Below, piece after piece: positions 20,461-32,000 of a stretch of 53,049 nt of DNA. Each line of letters begins with the position of its first letter. Within the stretch, counting starts at the first letter, position 1. Source of the stretch: Pinguiococcus pyrenoidosus (taxonomy: Eukaryota > Sar > Pinguiophyceae > Pinguiochrysidales > Pinguiochrysidaceae); contig JAAMXY010000092.1 in assembly GCA_019677205.1 (NCBI GenBank), positions 22,890 to 75,938 on the forward strand. Direction: 5' to 3'. The notes under the pieces were generated by a model, which saw only the letters and a list, made by a program, of their open reading frames with translations, did no database searches and was not told the origin of the DNA. The translations under genes and the position numbers were made by a program.

Positions 20461-22591
20461 CTACCAAAGCGCCACTGGACTGCTTGTACGAGCCCTTGTC
20501 CGCTCTTGCTCTAGTCTCTTCCGCAATGAATGTTGCTTTCTGCGATACTTCCGGGACGCCTGCTCCTGTTCACCAGCGAAGCGCATTCTCAAATCGCTTT
20601 CTCTATCTGCCCAAGCTGCCTTGGCCTGTGACGCAATCGCAGTACGTGTCTCATATCCCTTTCGACTTCATGATCGACCTTCGTTTGCATGCTTGCGCTG
20701 CTGCGTACCTGTCCAAACTCGGTTTGCAGATCGGAGTACTTCCTGAATAGCTCTTGCCTTTCCAAGGCACTGCTGAGCGCCGAAAGCCAGCATTCTTCCA
20801 AGTTTTCTTCGCTCACCTCTGCCGATATTCATCCTCCAACGTCTTCCTGTATCGAGCGGAAAGCGCCTGGACTTCCGTCGTCTCCTTATTCATTTCCAGA
20901 ACGCATCTATTGTGCTTGCGTTGAAGCGCTGTTTTGCCAGATGGAGAATGAGGGCTCTTGCCCGCGCTTGCCTTGCCACGCTGCGTCTTGGCGATCGCTT
21001 TCCAGGAGAATCTCACCTGAAAACTGAGCTCTCAAATGGATCAAGGTCTTCCGCCCTTCCTCCAATTCGTCGGCAGCCTTCATGCGCTCCCTGCGTGGAT
21101 GCCCGATCACTTCGCGTTTTGGACTTCGCTCCTTGCCTTCTCTTGCACTGCAGCCACCCACCTTTGCTCCTCCTGAAGTTTCTGCTTCAGCGTCGCCTTT
21201 TCCCGCTCCAGCTGCAAGGTAGCAATTCTCTGTCTGGTTTCTTGTGCCTGGTCTTCTCGTCGGTGCTGCTTCTGACTTTGCTTTGCGGCTTGCAAGGCTC
21301 CTTCGAGGTTCTCAATGAACGTTGCCTGCTGTGCAAGCCTCTCTTGGGCGTGCGCTGAGGCCATGTGGCACTGCTTCTTGCACCTGACGATAGCTTCAAG
21401 GGATTGCTCCTAAAGGGTGCTCGAATTAGTGTCACCTCGTTCAGAAAGGCTTCCTGTCCATCCAAGCTGCGCACCTTCTCGAGCTGTGCCGCTTCGGTCT
21501 GTTCCCGCACGGTCTTGCTCAGCTCTTCTTCTCGCTTCACCGCTTCCGCAAGATCATGCTCGCATTGCCGCAGAGCATTCTGCTCCAGCGCAAGCGATGG
21601 TGGGTATGTCACGAGAGCCAGGATCGAAGCGAGCATTCCTGGTTGCATGGATCCGCACCTGCAGCTTCAGCGTGCTGTTCTCCTTTTCGACTGTCATTCT
21701 TTCTTCCACCGCCCTCAGGTCCGCAGCCTTTTGCGCTATCATCCTCCGTGCCTGACGCTGCTCCGCGGCCAAAAGAGCTTTCGCATGCTCCGAATCCCTC
21801 AGCATCCGCTCCAGCCTCTGCTTGTCCGTCCCCATTTCCTCAAGCTCGGCCTCGAGTTTCTCCACTCGAGCGCACGCGTCCACCAGCTCCCTCTTGACAT
21901 CGCTGACCTCCTTAGCATTCTGAGACCCCAAGCGCACGAGCTGCAGCTGCAACTCCGCCTTCTCTAGAGACTCCCGCTGGGAACTCTCCTCTAGCGCCGC
22001 CACTTTGTCGTTCGCAGCTGCCAATTCTCGTCGAAGTCGCTGAATCTCTACTCCAGCGCGGAAGAAAGGCGACGACTGCGCATCGCCACTCTGCTGCTCC
22101 AAGGTCTGTGGTCGCGGAGGTATCACTTGCTTGAGTTGTCCACTTTTTACGCGTCGGATCTTTTGCTGTTCTGTACCGCTTTCAACTCCTCCACTTTCGA
22201 GATGAGGCGCCTCTTCTCCACTTTCTCCTGCTGCGTAGCTGAGCAAAGTCTTTAGACGATTTCGAAAACGAGGCGCAAGCTTACGAACAGCTTGCCTAGG
22301 TTCGCCTCCTGCAGTTGTTGTCGAAGCTGCGCGAAGTCTCTTTGCAGCGACTCGTTGTCTGCACGGATGATCCCCAGCACGTCGCGCTCTTTCTCCAGCA
22401 ACGCCTGCAGCCTCTCCATACTGCACCAAAGCTCGGATCCAGGTGCCTGAAGAGCCGACCGCAGACTCACAGAAGGCGCGAACGGCGTCGAAGGCGTCGC
22501 GGTGCTTTTGAATAGCAGAAGACCGGTAGTCAACGAACTCGCGCACTATTTTGAAGTCTTTGAAAAAGTTGTTCGCCTGTAGTATCCGCAT
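20461..22591 (-). CDS. Coiled-coil protein with many introns, unknown function
   Basis: Reconstructed exons (complement): 22285-22419, 22177-22230, 21659-22129, 21475-21582, 21162-21409, 21017-21090, 20817-20928, 20709-20772 and 20461-20625. Together they encode 476 aa in one continuous frame, and an upstream exon from the ATG at 22591 (MRILQANNFFKDFKIVREF) probably adds about 40-60 residues. The protein is coiled coil throughout: ERLQALLEKERDVLGIIRAD, EIQRLRRELAAANDKVAALE, RVEKLEAELEEMGTDKQRLE and ERLAQQATFIENLEGALQAA. The C-terminus (SRKYRRKQHSLRKRLEQERT) is basic. Two junctions have a shorter alternative intron (20 nt at 21091-21110; 26 nt at 21410-21435) that would add coiled-coil-like residues. 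I cannot name the family. The first-exon junction is unresolved. Confidence 0.65.
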
Positions 22592-22658
22592 CGCACGCGC
22601 AACTTTCCCGCGCTTTTTGGCGCAGGAGTTGTTTTGGCGCGCACAGAAGATACCCGCG
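22592..22658. promoter_or_regulatory. 67-bp head-to-head promoter spacer
   Basis: Only 67 bp separate the putative ATG of the minus-strand coiled-coil gene (22591) from the ATG of the uS15 gene (22659). If both starts are right, the core promoters overlap or lie inside the 5' coding regions. The sequence is GC-rich (CGCGCGCAACTTTCCCGCGC-like), not AT-rich. Confidence 0.45.
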
Positions 22659-23248
22659 ATGATCTTACGATGTGCCGCGCGCTCTGCCGCGCGCGTGCGC
22701 GTGGGAGCGCTGGCAGCGCCCGCGCGAAGTTTCAGCGAGCTCAAGTACCACATGGACGCCAGCGTGCTCTCCGAAGTGCACATCAGTGAGCGAGCAAAGC
22801 GCGTCATCAGCTTAGATACGGCGTCGCAGAAAGAAGTGAGTGGCGTTGCGACCACGGTCTTAGCGCTTGGTTTCGTGGCATGCTGGGGGGACTAAAGGCC
22901 AATGTGTTCACCGCGACAGAGTGTGAAGGCGCGCTGCCAAGCGGCCATCAAGCGCTTCGGGTACACCGAGTCGGATACGGGCTCATCTGCGTCGCAGATT
23001 GCGATTCTGACCGTCCGAATCGAGAACCTGCGGCAACATGTGCTGGTGCGTCCGTGGAATTGGGCCTTTTGAGCTCGTCGAAAGGGTATGCTAACAACTC
23101 GTTCGTGCGCTAGTCAAACCCACGCGACAAGCACAACAAGAGAAGTCTTCTTCTGCTGGTGAACAAGCGACGGAAGCACATGAAGTACCTCCGGCGGACC
23201 AACTACGACAAGTACAACGATGTCATGACTGGATTGGGCCTGACGTGA
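22659..23248 (+). CDS. MRPS15: Ribosomal protein uS15, probably mitochondrial
   Basis: Exons 22659-22835, 22920-23045 and 23114-23248 (introns 84 and 68 nt) join to 145 aa. uS15 binds small-subunit rRNA in the platform region. The core is diagnostic: DTGSSASQIAILTVRIENLR, then SNPRDKHNKRSLLLLVNKRR, KHMKYLRRTNYDKYNDVM and terminal GLGLT, matching bacterial-type S15 (GSAEVQIALLTERI and RRRLLNYLKR). The N-terminal 60 residues (MILRCAARSAARVRVGALAA) are Arg/Ala-rich without acids, like a mitochondrial presequence, and there is no ER signal peptide. I therefore favour the mitochondrion over the plastid. The gene is divergent from the coiled-coil gene and convergent with glucosidase II (129-bp spacer). 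Confidence 0.9.
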
Positions 23249-23377
23249 GAACGGATTCAGAGCGGCGCTTCACCGGTGGCGAGAGCTTTGGGTAGGGCGG
23301 CGCCAAGGGCGTGTCCCACATGACGTGGGACACAGAGATAGCGATTCAAATGAAAAGCTATTTCATTCAAATGAGGA
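23249..23377. other. Convergent spacer with short direct repeat
   Basis: This 129-bp spacer between the uS15 and glucosidase II stop codons contains two copies of ATTCAAATGA (near 23344 and 23365) and a CCACATGACGTGGGA palindrome-like motif near 23318. I see no coding sequence. Confidence 0.55.
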
Positions 23378-26300
23378 TCAGACGGCAATCGAGATTCTCC
23401 ATTCGCTGCTCATGGACACTCCCGGCTTCCGGATGGTCAACGTGTCAGCATCAGCTTGATAGTCCATTTCCAGCGCGGACCCATCAGCTGCCGTCACCGA
23501 AGAAGGCTTCTGATCCAAGCCCAAGATGACGACGCGCTCGACATCGCCGGCGACTTGCGAGTCGGAAGTCGCGCCGAAAGCGAGCGAGTTTGCCAGCACG
23601 TTGTCCTGAGATGGAGAGCAAGGGAGGAAAGGCAGGCAGAGCTCCTAAGCCAATGCGTTGCATAGCCTGGCGGCATGACTTCGCAACAGCACCCGTACCT
23701 TGAACGTCACCTTCGCAAGGAGGTAGCTTTGCGACAACTTGTAGCTGAGGCTGACCTCGTCATCCATGTACAGCGACCCTTCGGCTTCCTTGTTCTTGTC
23801 CAGCGCAATGACGAGCGTGTAGGGGTCCTTTGCCATCAGCGAAGCACTCCGTCGAAGCCGCATTTTTCTAGGGAAGCGCGTGGATGAGGCATTCGAGGCC
23901 CCGAGTAGTCAAGACCTGGCAACTGTGTCGTCTTCATACACGAGAACAAACCTTGGAATGACGTGACCGCCCCGGAAGAAGACCGGAATCTTGTCCATGT
24001 CAGCGCTCACCGACGTGGTGAAGCCGGCCGACCCATCGTCTTTGCCTTTGCCCCGGTGCAGGATGCTGGATATCAGCCCCGGCTGCACCGCCTTGAAGGT
24101 CCGTGAATCGTACCACGGGCCGCTTCCGGGCAGGTACACGTCGATGCTCTTGGCGCCCTGATGGACCACCGGCTTGACGAGCAGCGCCGGACCCAGCATC
24201 CACGCATCGTCAATCTTCGCGACCGCCGGGTCCTCCGGGAACTCCAGGAGCAGCGGTCTCATGATGGCGCTGACGCCCAGCATGAGCTCGGCCTCCGCGA
24301 ACAGAGTGTAGAGGTACGGGAGGAAGGTGTACCGCTCGAGGGTCACTTTTCGCATGTAGCCCAGCCACGGCTCGCCGAACAACCACACCTCACGCCTTCG
24401 GCTGTCGTGGTGCGCATGGGACCGGAAGAAAGGCTGGTACGCCGCAGCTTGCATCCACCGCGTCATGAGCTCGGCATCGGGATCGCCCATGAAGCCACCC
24501 ACGTCGGCACCCACGAAGCCCAAGCCGGCCATGCTGATGCTCAAGAGCATGGGCGCGGCCGCCTCCAGGTGCGACCACTGCGCCATGTTGTCCCCGGTCC
24601 AGATGGCGCCATACTTCTGACTCCCTCCGTAGAAGGCGCGGGACAGAACGAAGGGACGCTGATCCTTCTGCGGGCTCCTGAGCGTGAGGCCTCGGCTGGT
24701 TGCCATGTGCAGGTACAGCCCGTAGACGTTGTGCCACTCCCGGCTTTCTACGCCCTCCCTGTTCAGCTTCGTTTTCTGCATGGTCACCTCGGGCCCATTG
24801 AAGACCGACGGCTCGTTCATGTCATTCCACGTGAACAGGTCCAGAGTCGATCCCTGATACTTGTTCAACGCGAACTGCTCCGCCCACCATTGCCGAACGT
24901 CCGCACAGGTGAAGTCCGGATAGGACGAGCTGCCGGACCAGCACCAGCCGTCGTAGTCCTTCTCGCCGCCTTCGTCCTTGATGTAGTATCCCTTCGAAGT
25001 CGCCTCGTTGTGGACGTAGTAGCTCGAGTCCCGCTTGATGTGGGGATCGACGATGGTGACCATCTTCCTGCCCTTGGCAGCAAGGCCCTTCTGCATCTCC
25101 ACGGGGTTGGGGAAGAGCGTCTTGTCCCACGTGAAGTACTTCTTCTGATCGGTGTGCTCAATATCCAGCCAGATCACGTCGACGGGGAAGTCGTTGTCCT
25201 CGAAGCCCTGGTGGACCTGCGCAACGTCCTGCTCGTCCTTGTAGTTCCACCGGCACTGGTGAAAACCCAGCGAGAACATCGGGGGCAAATACGTCGGCCC
25301 CGTGACGTGAGCGTACTGCGCCATCACGCTCTTGGGAGACGGGCCGGACAGGAGGAAGAGATCAAAGTTGCCCGTCTCGCTCATCCAGTGCGTGTGCTTG
25401 CCGCCGTCGGCGTCCTCGATGTCCACGAAGGTCTCACTCGGGTTGTGCCAGAAGACGCCAACGCTTTCCGACATCCCCGCCTTGAGCGACATCATGAAGG
25501 GAATGGCACCGTACAGCGCCATCGGATTGTCCAGTTCATACTCGAACACGTCAAGGGTGTACAGGCGGTACGGGTCCGAGTACTGCGCGTCCTTCCCAGT
25601 CGTGGTCTTCAGCGACAGCGACGAGGCGTGTTCCGGAATGCCGTAGACGTCCGTTGCGTCGTTGAAGAGGATGTCCACGCCAACCGCACTCGCGCCATAC
25701 TTTTGGTGGTCCGTGTGGCCGCCAAACTTCTCGTCCACGGCCGCATCCTCCTGCAGCTCTCGCTTCGCTTCTTTGGTACCATCTTCGTAGATGGCCAGCC
25801 CATCCTCGCCGTAGTCCACCACCTTCTTGCCGCCGTGACGATCCTCCTCTTCCTCCGCACTACTCATCTCCAGCTCCTCGCCACCTTTCTCAGCTCTCTG
25901 CGTGCCGCGCGCCTCGTAGCGAAGATACTGCCGTGGATTCACCTGCATCGCCACGCCATCGCCGCGTCGCAGAGACAGAACGAACGGGTCGTACTGCACC
26001 TCCAGCGTGGTCTCGTCGTCAATGGCGAGGACTGCCGAGTCGGCGTTGACGCTCACCGCGCCCTTTGGGAAGCTCGGTGGCTCTTGGATCACTTCCTGGG
26101 GCTCCCACCGCGGTTCTGCCGGGTCGTGGATCCGGATCCGCGCCACGCCAGACATGTACTGCTCCACGCGCAGCGCCAGACGCTCATCATCGAAGCGCGC
26201 CGTCAGAAAGCCATCTCCGGTCTTCACGGAGTCCGCCACGAGCTTCGCAGTCTCCGCATCCGCCTCCGGATTCCGCAGCCGAACACAGAAGCCGGTCTGT

Positions 26301-26380
26301 GCGCAGCTGCGAAACTTGCTGCGGTCCACTGCTGAGATCTGCGCGATCAGCGACAGAGCCAGGCACAGGAACCTCTGCAT
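23378..26380 (-). CDS. GANAB: Glucosidase II alpha subunit (GH31), ER N-glycan processing
   Basis: Exons complement of 23952-26380, 23699-23867 and 23378-23605 (introns 84 and 93 nt) encode 941 aa, close to human GANAB (944-966). The enzyme removes the inner alpha-1,3-glucoses from N-glycans in the ER during calnexin quality control. An N-terminal signal peptide (MQRFLCLALSLIAQISAVDR) precedes the family block FRSCAQTGFCVRLR. GH31 catalytic-domain motifs are LPPMFSLGFHQCRWNYKDE, PVDVIWLDIEHTDQKKYFTW, the nucleophile region FTWNDMNEPSVFNG and MAGLGFVGADVGGFMGD, followed by FFRSHAHHDSRRREVW. The C-terminal beta-domain includes ERVVILGLDQKPSSVTAADG. A charged Glu-rich insert sits at about residues 165-230. 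The gene is divergent from the SNARE gene across an AT-rich island. Confidence 0.96.
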
Positions 26381-26539
26381 TCTGAAGGCGCAGCCTTTTG
26401 GAGGGCGCCGGATGCGGCGGTGGGCACCTGTGGCGTATCTACGAAGGGGGTTTTGCGCTCGGCGCCAAAGATTTCTGTCCGCCGTTTACTGGAGTACCGG
26501 AGAGTACTGTCCGTATGAACCAATCGCGTCTCGCAAACT

Positions 26540-26640
26540 ATTTCTAGCGTTAACAAACTATATATAATACAAATTCCGGTATAATCAGTATATAACTTTC
26601 AAAACTATATAAATATATTTATATGTTTACGTTCCTGTCT
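26540..26640. promoter_or_regulatory. AT-rich divergent promoter island (glucosidase II / SNARE)
   Basis: This roughly 100-bp spacer core consists almost only of A/T (for example AACTATATATAATACAAATT near 26558 and AACTATATAAATATATTTAT near 26603). It is embedded in GC-rich flanks between divergent start codons at 26380 (-) and 26772 (+). It contains several TATA-like strings in both orientations. I infer a bidirectional promoter. Confidence 0.55.
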
Positions 26641-26771
26641 ATTGGAGCACGGAGATGAGCGGGGATGATCTGCGCCAGTCTTCAACTCGCTTTGCGGCGT
26701 ACGTCGCTTCTGAGGCCTGTGGGCGTCCACTGCTCTGTTCGCACGACTTGAGACTCAGCTGCAGAGCAGTG

Positions 26772-27467
26772 ATGTCTGGCAGCAAGGGAAAGCGGCCAAA
26801 CTATGGCGCGGTAGAGGTGAGAAAGGTTGCGCAAGGGCAGAAGTTGGCCCCTTCTTAGCCCACTCAAAGTGCTTTGCTGCCTCTTACTCCTCCCATTCCC
26901 GTCGCTTAGACCGTAGGAGCCGAGGAGAAGAGCACGGAGAGCCTCTTGAAGTGAGTGTGGCGCACAACGCTGCGATCAGCTGATCCTCACGGCTTCGGCG
27001 GAACTTCGCAGGGAGACCACGAAGCTACTGCAGGAATCCAAGAGAGTGTTGAGTCAAGATGAGAAGATGGCCGGGAGAGTGCTTCGGGACCTCGAGACCC
27101 AGGGCGACACGCTGCGCTTGGGAAAGTTCTACGCGGAAGGTATGGGGGCTTCCTTCCCAAGCTCTGGGTCTGCCAGAACTCGTCGCTTTTCTGCGGCGCT
27201 TATCCTTCCCCTCGCATCGTAATAGACATGGAGAACATATCATCAGAAGCGAATCTGGCCATACGGATCATGGAGAGGAGAGCCCAGGCGCGAAAGGTAC
27301 GTGGAGTGGCGAACCAAGTTGGAGGTGCCCGCAGGAGCAAGCGCAAGGCGTCTGAAGCTTTTCTGTTCCCCACCTAGCTTTACCTGTGCAGCATCATCTT
27401 TGTCTTGCTCTTGTTGAACGGCCTGGTCTTTTATCGGGAGTGGACAAACCATGGCCATCTCATGTAA
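26772..27467 (+). CDS. Qb-SNARE, Vti1-like, tail-anchored
   Basis: Exons 26772-26816, 26910-26950, 27012-27139, 27226-27296 and 27378-27467 give 124 aa. SNAREs drive membrane fusion; Vti1 types act at Golgi, endosome and vacuole. The central helix ESKRVLSQDEKMAGRVLRDL, then the zero-layer glutamine in LETQGDTLR, and LAIRIMERRAQARK leading into the membrane anchor LYLCSIIFVLLLLNGLVFY follow the Vti1 pattern. The C-terminal anchor leaves only eight residues after the membrane. Canonical Vti1 is about 220 aa with an N-terminal three-helix domain. Here that domain is missing, so this is a bare SNARE motif plus anchor. An in-frame upstream ATG at 26655 would add 39 residues. The gene converges on the next gene with a 21-bp gap. 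Confidence 0.8.
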
Positions 27468-27488
27468 TGCCAAGAAGAAGGAATAGAT

Positions 27489-28590
27489 TCATTGCAACCA
27501 TGCTCGCAGGTTCGACCAGTTCTGCTTCTTCAGCACCCAGAGCTCGGACCTCAGCAGCTGAAGCTCTTCCTGGACTGTGTCGATATCACGGTCGGTGCCG
27601 TAGCGCAGCTCTGCTTCTGCCTTAGAGATCATGGCCCTTATCTGCCTCGCCATCTCCACGGCCCTGTCACCCGAGGGGTAGCGCAGATCCGCTTTACGTT
27701 GCTGGCGCATCTCCTGCAGGCCCGGCAACCCGACTGGCGGTAGCCACAAGCTCGGCGCATTGTGGAAGGGGATCATGTTGCCACCGATGGAACAGTACTT
27801 GCGCTGCTCGGCGAACTGGGGATGATCATAGAAGTGATGCGCATCCTCCGGCCGCGTCTCCGGCTCGCGAAACGTCCTCCCCGCGACGGCGCGAGATCGC
27901 AGAGGCCTTGCGTCCTCGACGCTGCGCTGCAGCGCCTCCAGAGCTTTCGAGATGCGCTCCGCCTCGTCCGACAGCTTGCTGTCCAGGTAGACGACGTCCA
28001 GCACGTCTTCCGGAGAGAGGTTCTGCTGGCTCATGAGCGCAGCTTCGGAAATGTCGGGCGGGGCGTTTGCGACTCGCCGCTCGCTACCGTCTCGCAAGAG
28101 AAAGACCACGTCCACTGGCTGCTTCTGCACCGCCGCATCTAGCCGCCTCGCCATCTCCTCTACCACATTCTCGTCGTCGAAGCGCCGCGGGAACCAGCGG
28201 CGCAGCCAATCCACGTGAAAGCCGAGACCCATCCGCTCCAAGGCGCGGCGCAGCCGAGGCTCGTAGCCCATCATGTACAGGTAGAAATACGGCACGCCAA
28301 TGCCCCCGACCCCGGCGAAGAACGCTTTCCAGCCCCAGTGCCACCCAGACGACTTTTCCTTGTCGGACTGGGCAGGCTTCTCACGGAGCGCCTAACACAC
28401 ATGGTGCAAACTCAGCACTTGCTGCGGCTCGTGGATGGGGTATCCTGAACGGCGAAGTCACCTTGGCTTGCGCTTCCGCGGCAGCTCCAGCCACAGTCCA
28501 GCGGTGGGGTCGATCGGGCACCTCCATGAAGGTCCGCAGGAGCGGCTTCCGAGGCCCAAGGAGAGCCCTGAGGACGATCCGGCTCCGCAT
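27489..28590 (-). CDS. Probable mitochondrial single-pass membrane protein, unknown function
   Basis: Exons complement(28462-28590) and complement(27489-28391), with a 70-nt intron, encode 343 aa. The N-terminus MRSRIVLRALLGPRKPLLRT is basic and hydroxylated without acids, a mitochondrial presequence type. A hydrophobic segment follows at about residues 62-85 (WKAFFAGVGGIGVPYFYLYM). The rest is soluble: a helical region with DVVFLLRDGSERRVA, then LSDEAERISKALEALQRSVE and a C-terminal helical hairpin (TVQEELQLLRSELWVLKKQN). I do not recognise a family. The 5' spacer to the PPR gene is 418 bp. Confidence 0.7.
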
Positions 28591-29008
28591 CTCTCTGGCG
28601 TCACCTAGACGCACGAAAGGCACACCTTACACCATCCGAAACTCGCAAACAAACAAACAAACAAACAAACCAAAACAGGGAACGACTTGTGCCCACTTAC
28701 CACTGAGCCTGACGACCGGTGCACCGAATGTATCTCTGGATTACACGGCCACCGACAAGTCTCTCAACGCGAAAGCGCTCTTCCCACTCTGCACGCACTT
28801 TATAGTGACCTCAACAAAAAGAGAGCGAACTCCTCGACGCCAGCGGAGTCATCGAATTCGACGGAAGACGCAGCTCGCGACTTTCCCGCGCTTCGCGCGT
28901 TCAAACAAGGGCCATGGTGCGCGAGCCCCTCACCAACTGAGCCTCCAAGCTGCTGCTTGGCGTCGGAAGACTCAAGAGGCGCGCAGTTCGCAGAGTTCGC
29001 CCCAGAGA
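28591..29008. promoter_or_regulatory. Divergent promoter region with (AAAC)n repeat
   Basis: This spacer separates divergent start codons at 28590 (-) and 29009 (+). An (AAAC)n microsatellite of about six units occurs at about 28648-28676. The plus-strand frame of the PPR gene is open through this whole region back to 28067, but its composition there (mixed, no domain, antisense to the mitochondrial gene) argues that it is not coding. Confidence 0.45.
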
Positions 29009-32000
29009 ATGAAGCGGACGTTGTCGTCCATTGCCGCAGTGACCATGGAGCGCCCGCTGCCGCCGCGGATTCTGACCAAACGCCTGAAGCTCTACGCTTC
29101 GAGTCCGCAAGGCTGGCGCTCCGTTCTTCGGTCGCTCCTGAACCTCGCTCAGGACCAGTACGAGTTCGATCCGCTGCACTTTGTGGCGGCGGCGCACGCC
29201 TGCAGCAACCACCTGAGCGAGCGACCGGACATGGCGTTCGAGGTGCTGCGCCTCTTCTACGCGCAGATCAACGAGGGCCGCTTGAAGTGCGGCAATGGAA
29301 GTGACGCGGCCAACTTCAAGGACCAGGTCATCACCTCGGCGGTCCGGGGGCTGGGGAGGATGCAGCCGGCGCGCTGGCGAAGAGCTCTGGACCTCTTCAG
29401 CCTGCGCTTTGCGCCGGGCCTGAGCACGGCCTTGCTGGAGACCAGCCCCTTGCCCGAGCTGCGCTATCACGAGGACGCCTTTGTGGACTGCATGAAGGCC
29501 CTCAGCATGGCCCGTCCGGATCCCAAGGCCAAGGAGCTGATGCAGCTGGTCACGGCCCTGCAGGGGCGGGTTGGCGAGCAGATGCAGACGTTTGAGATAT
29601 ATCGGCCCTTGCTCCGGGCGCTGGCGAGGAATGGCGATCTAGAGAATGCCATGACCTTCTACGGGGTGATGCGGCAGGCGGATGTGATGCCGGGAAGGTC
29701 GATGTTCATCGAGCTCATGCAGGCGGCGATGGCACAAGGAGACCGCCGGACGGCTCTCTCCCTACGGAGAGAGGCGAAGAAGCTGGGCTTCTCCACCCCT
29801 AGAATAGAGTCGCTTCCAGAAGAAAGCTTTGCTGAGCATGGCCTCGTTCCGCTCTCAGAGCTGAGCGATGCGGAGCTGCGGGACGCTGAGGAGCCCCTCG
29901 ACGACGCGGTCTTCCAGGTCGACACGGACACAATGCTGCGGCGCTTTTCACAGCTGCTGCAAGATCGCGGAGACCATCCTTTTGCACTCTCTCCTGTATT
30001 TGCAGCATCGCCTCAAAGCTCTCAGCAGGACGAGCCGGAAGGTGTGCAGCAGGGATCGCGAGACTTTCCGTGGGACTCGTATGCAGCAGCGGAAAGCCCA
30101 TGGCAAGAGGGGCCACAAGAGGGGTCACAAGAGGGGCCACAAGAGGGGTCACAAGAGGGGTCACAAGAGGGGTCCCAAGAGGGGACGCAAGGAACGCAGA
30201 TTCTTCAGCATCCGCCGCAAATGAATGCAGATGCGGTCGTCAGCGCGGAACAGGCAGAGCGGAGGGCAGAGCAGCGAAGGGAAGCGATAGGGGCGGAGAG
30301 CAAGCTGGAGCGCCTGATAGTCAGGCTTGAAGGACTCGTTCACGTACTTGAGAGAAGATTTGGCGTCCAAGGTGCGCAGGAGCTGGGCCGGGAGATTGCG
30401 GACGAGGGGAGAAGCGAGTTACGTGGCCGACTTGGAGCGTCCTCTCATTCAATGGACAGAACCTACATGGCTGATGCTGAAGCCATCCTGCCTGATGAAG
30501 TCGGCTCGAAACGGGAATTGAAGGCCGCCGTTCTTGCAGCTGGCAGTAGGCATGGGGACGCGGAAGACTTGAAGTTGCCGCGCCTCGAGAGCCCTTCTAT
30601 GGCGGTCAAGTACCTGAGCAAGTTCCCTCCAACGCTGGACGTTGCCGTGAGCTTCTTGACTGGCTGCGGCATTCTCGGCGACGCAGCATCAGCTTCGGAC
30701 GACGCGGAAACGCAAGCAGCCACGTGGTCCCTCTCCGAGTGGGATTTCTGCAGCGCCCCTGAGAAGTTCAGCAAGCTGCTCAGCCGAGCGTGCCACTATC
30801 CATACCGATGGGAGTACTCGTACGTCCTCCTGAACGCCTTGCACCTTAACCAGCTGGAGGAACAACGGAACAAGGCCGGAAAGGCCCAGCGGGTCTTGGC
30901 GAGAGAGCACTTCGAGACAGTGGCAAGCTACCTGGCCCAGACGCGGGTCGACCAGCCGCACGAGGCTGCCGAAGTGCTCCGGTGGGCGTCCTCCACCAAC
31001 TGCCTGGTGAAGACGATTCTTCCTTATCGCAGATGCCTCGAGGGCCTCGCGAGGCATCCCGAACCCGGCGTCTCGGGCACGGTCGCGGATCTCATGGGCT
31101 GCATCAGGCTGCTGGAGCAGAAGGCGAGAGCTTCCGAGGGCGAGATGGATAAGAATTGGCTTCGGGACACGGACTCGGCAAGGAGATGTTGCGTGGTCAA
31201 CGCGGCTTCGGCGTTGTCGCAGTCGGGGTACCTCTCCGTCGCCAGGCAGCTCACGCGCCAGGTTCTCGCCGTATCGCAAGATCTTGGCCTTGCCACGACC
31301 GACCTGGAGCAGCTGTACTTCGTGCTGGGCTGTGCAAAGTCCGGCCGGTGGGGAACAGCAAAGACGCTCTTCGCCCTCCGCAGAAGGCAAAGTGACGACA
31401 CTCCCTTGCCAGTGGTCGATGTCGACGACGAAGCGGGATCGGCTGCAACGGCCTTGGAGGTCTACGAGCTCTGCCATGCGCTCGTTCCAGAAACGCGACA
31501 GAAGAGCAACAGAGTGCAGCAGTTGAAGAGAGCGGCACTTCTTGGGATGGCGCCGCACGTGGTGGACACGGTGTGGAGCTTCGACGAGAAGGCAGCGGTT
31601 GCTTGCGTTGACAATTTTGTAGGGCTGGATGAGCTGGAAGTGGGTACGGACCTGCACCGCAAGCTGAGCATGCAGAACATGTCCCTTTTCCGGAGGACCT
31701 TGTCGGACGTGGCGGAGACGCTCGCGAAAGGGGACAAAGCGTGGGAAATCGACTTGACGGGCCTGCCTCCTGGCTGCGCGCAGGCGATGCTGATCTGGTG
31801 GTTGGGATCCATTCTCAGTCCCATCGTCAGTTCCCTCCGCGCGGATGCCCGCGGCAACATTTACATCTACACCCGGAGGCTCGAGTCGGATTCCTCGCTG
31901 ATCGTTTGCCCTCGGGTTTGGGACTTTCTGAAGCGCCACGGAGCCCCTTGTGAAGCCGAACTGGGCTCCGCGGGAGAGGAAGAAGGGGACTATCCGGAGA

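Noticed and set aside
24161-26335. 724-codon plus-strand open frame opposite glucosidase II
   Set aside because: It is the exact complement of a strongly conserved GH31 coding region. Its Arg/Leu/His/Val-rich product is typical of antisense frames in GC-rich genes.
28067-29008. Upstream extension of the PPR reading frame
   Set aside because: The frame is open, but here it overlaps the first exon and promoter of the opposite gene and has no organised helical repeats. The ATG at 29009 gives a sensible N-terminus.
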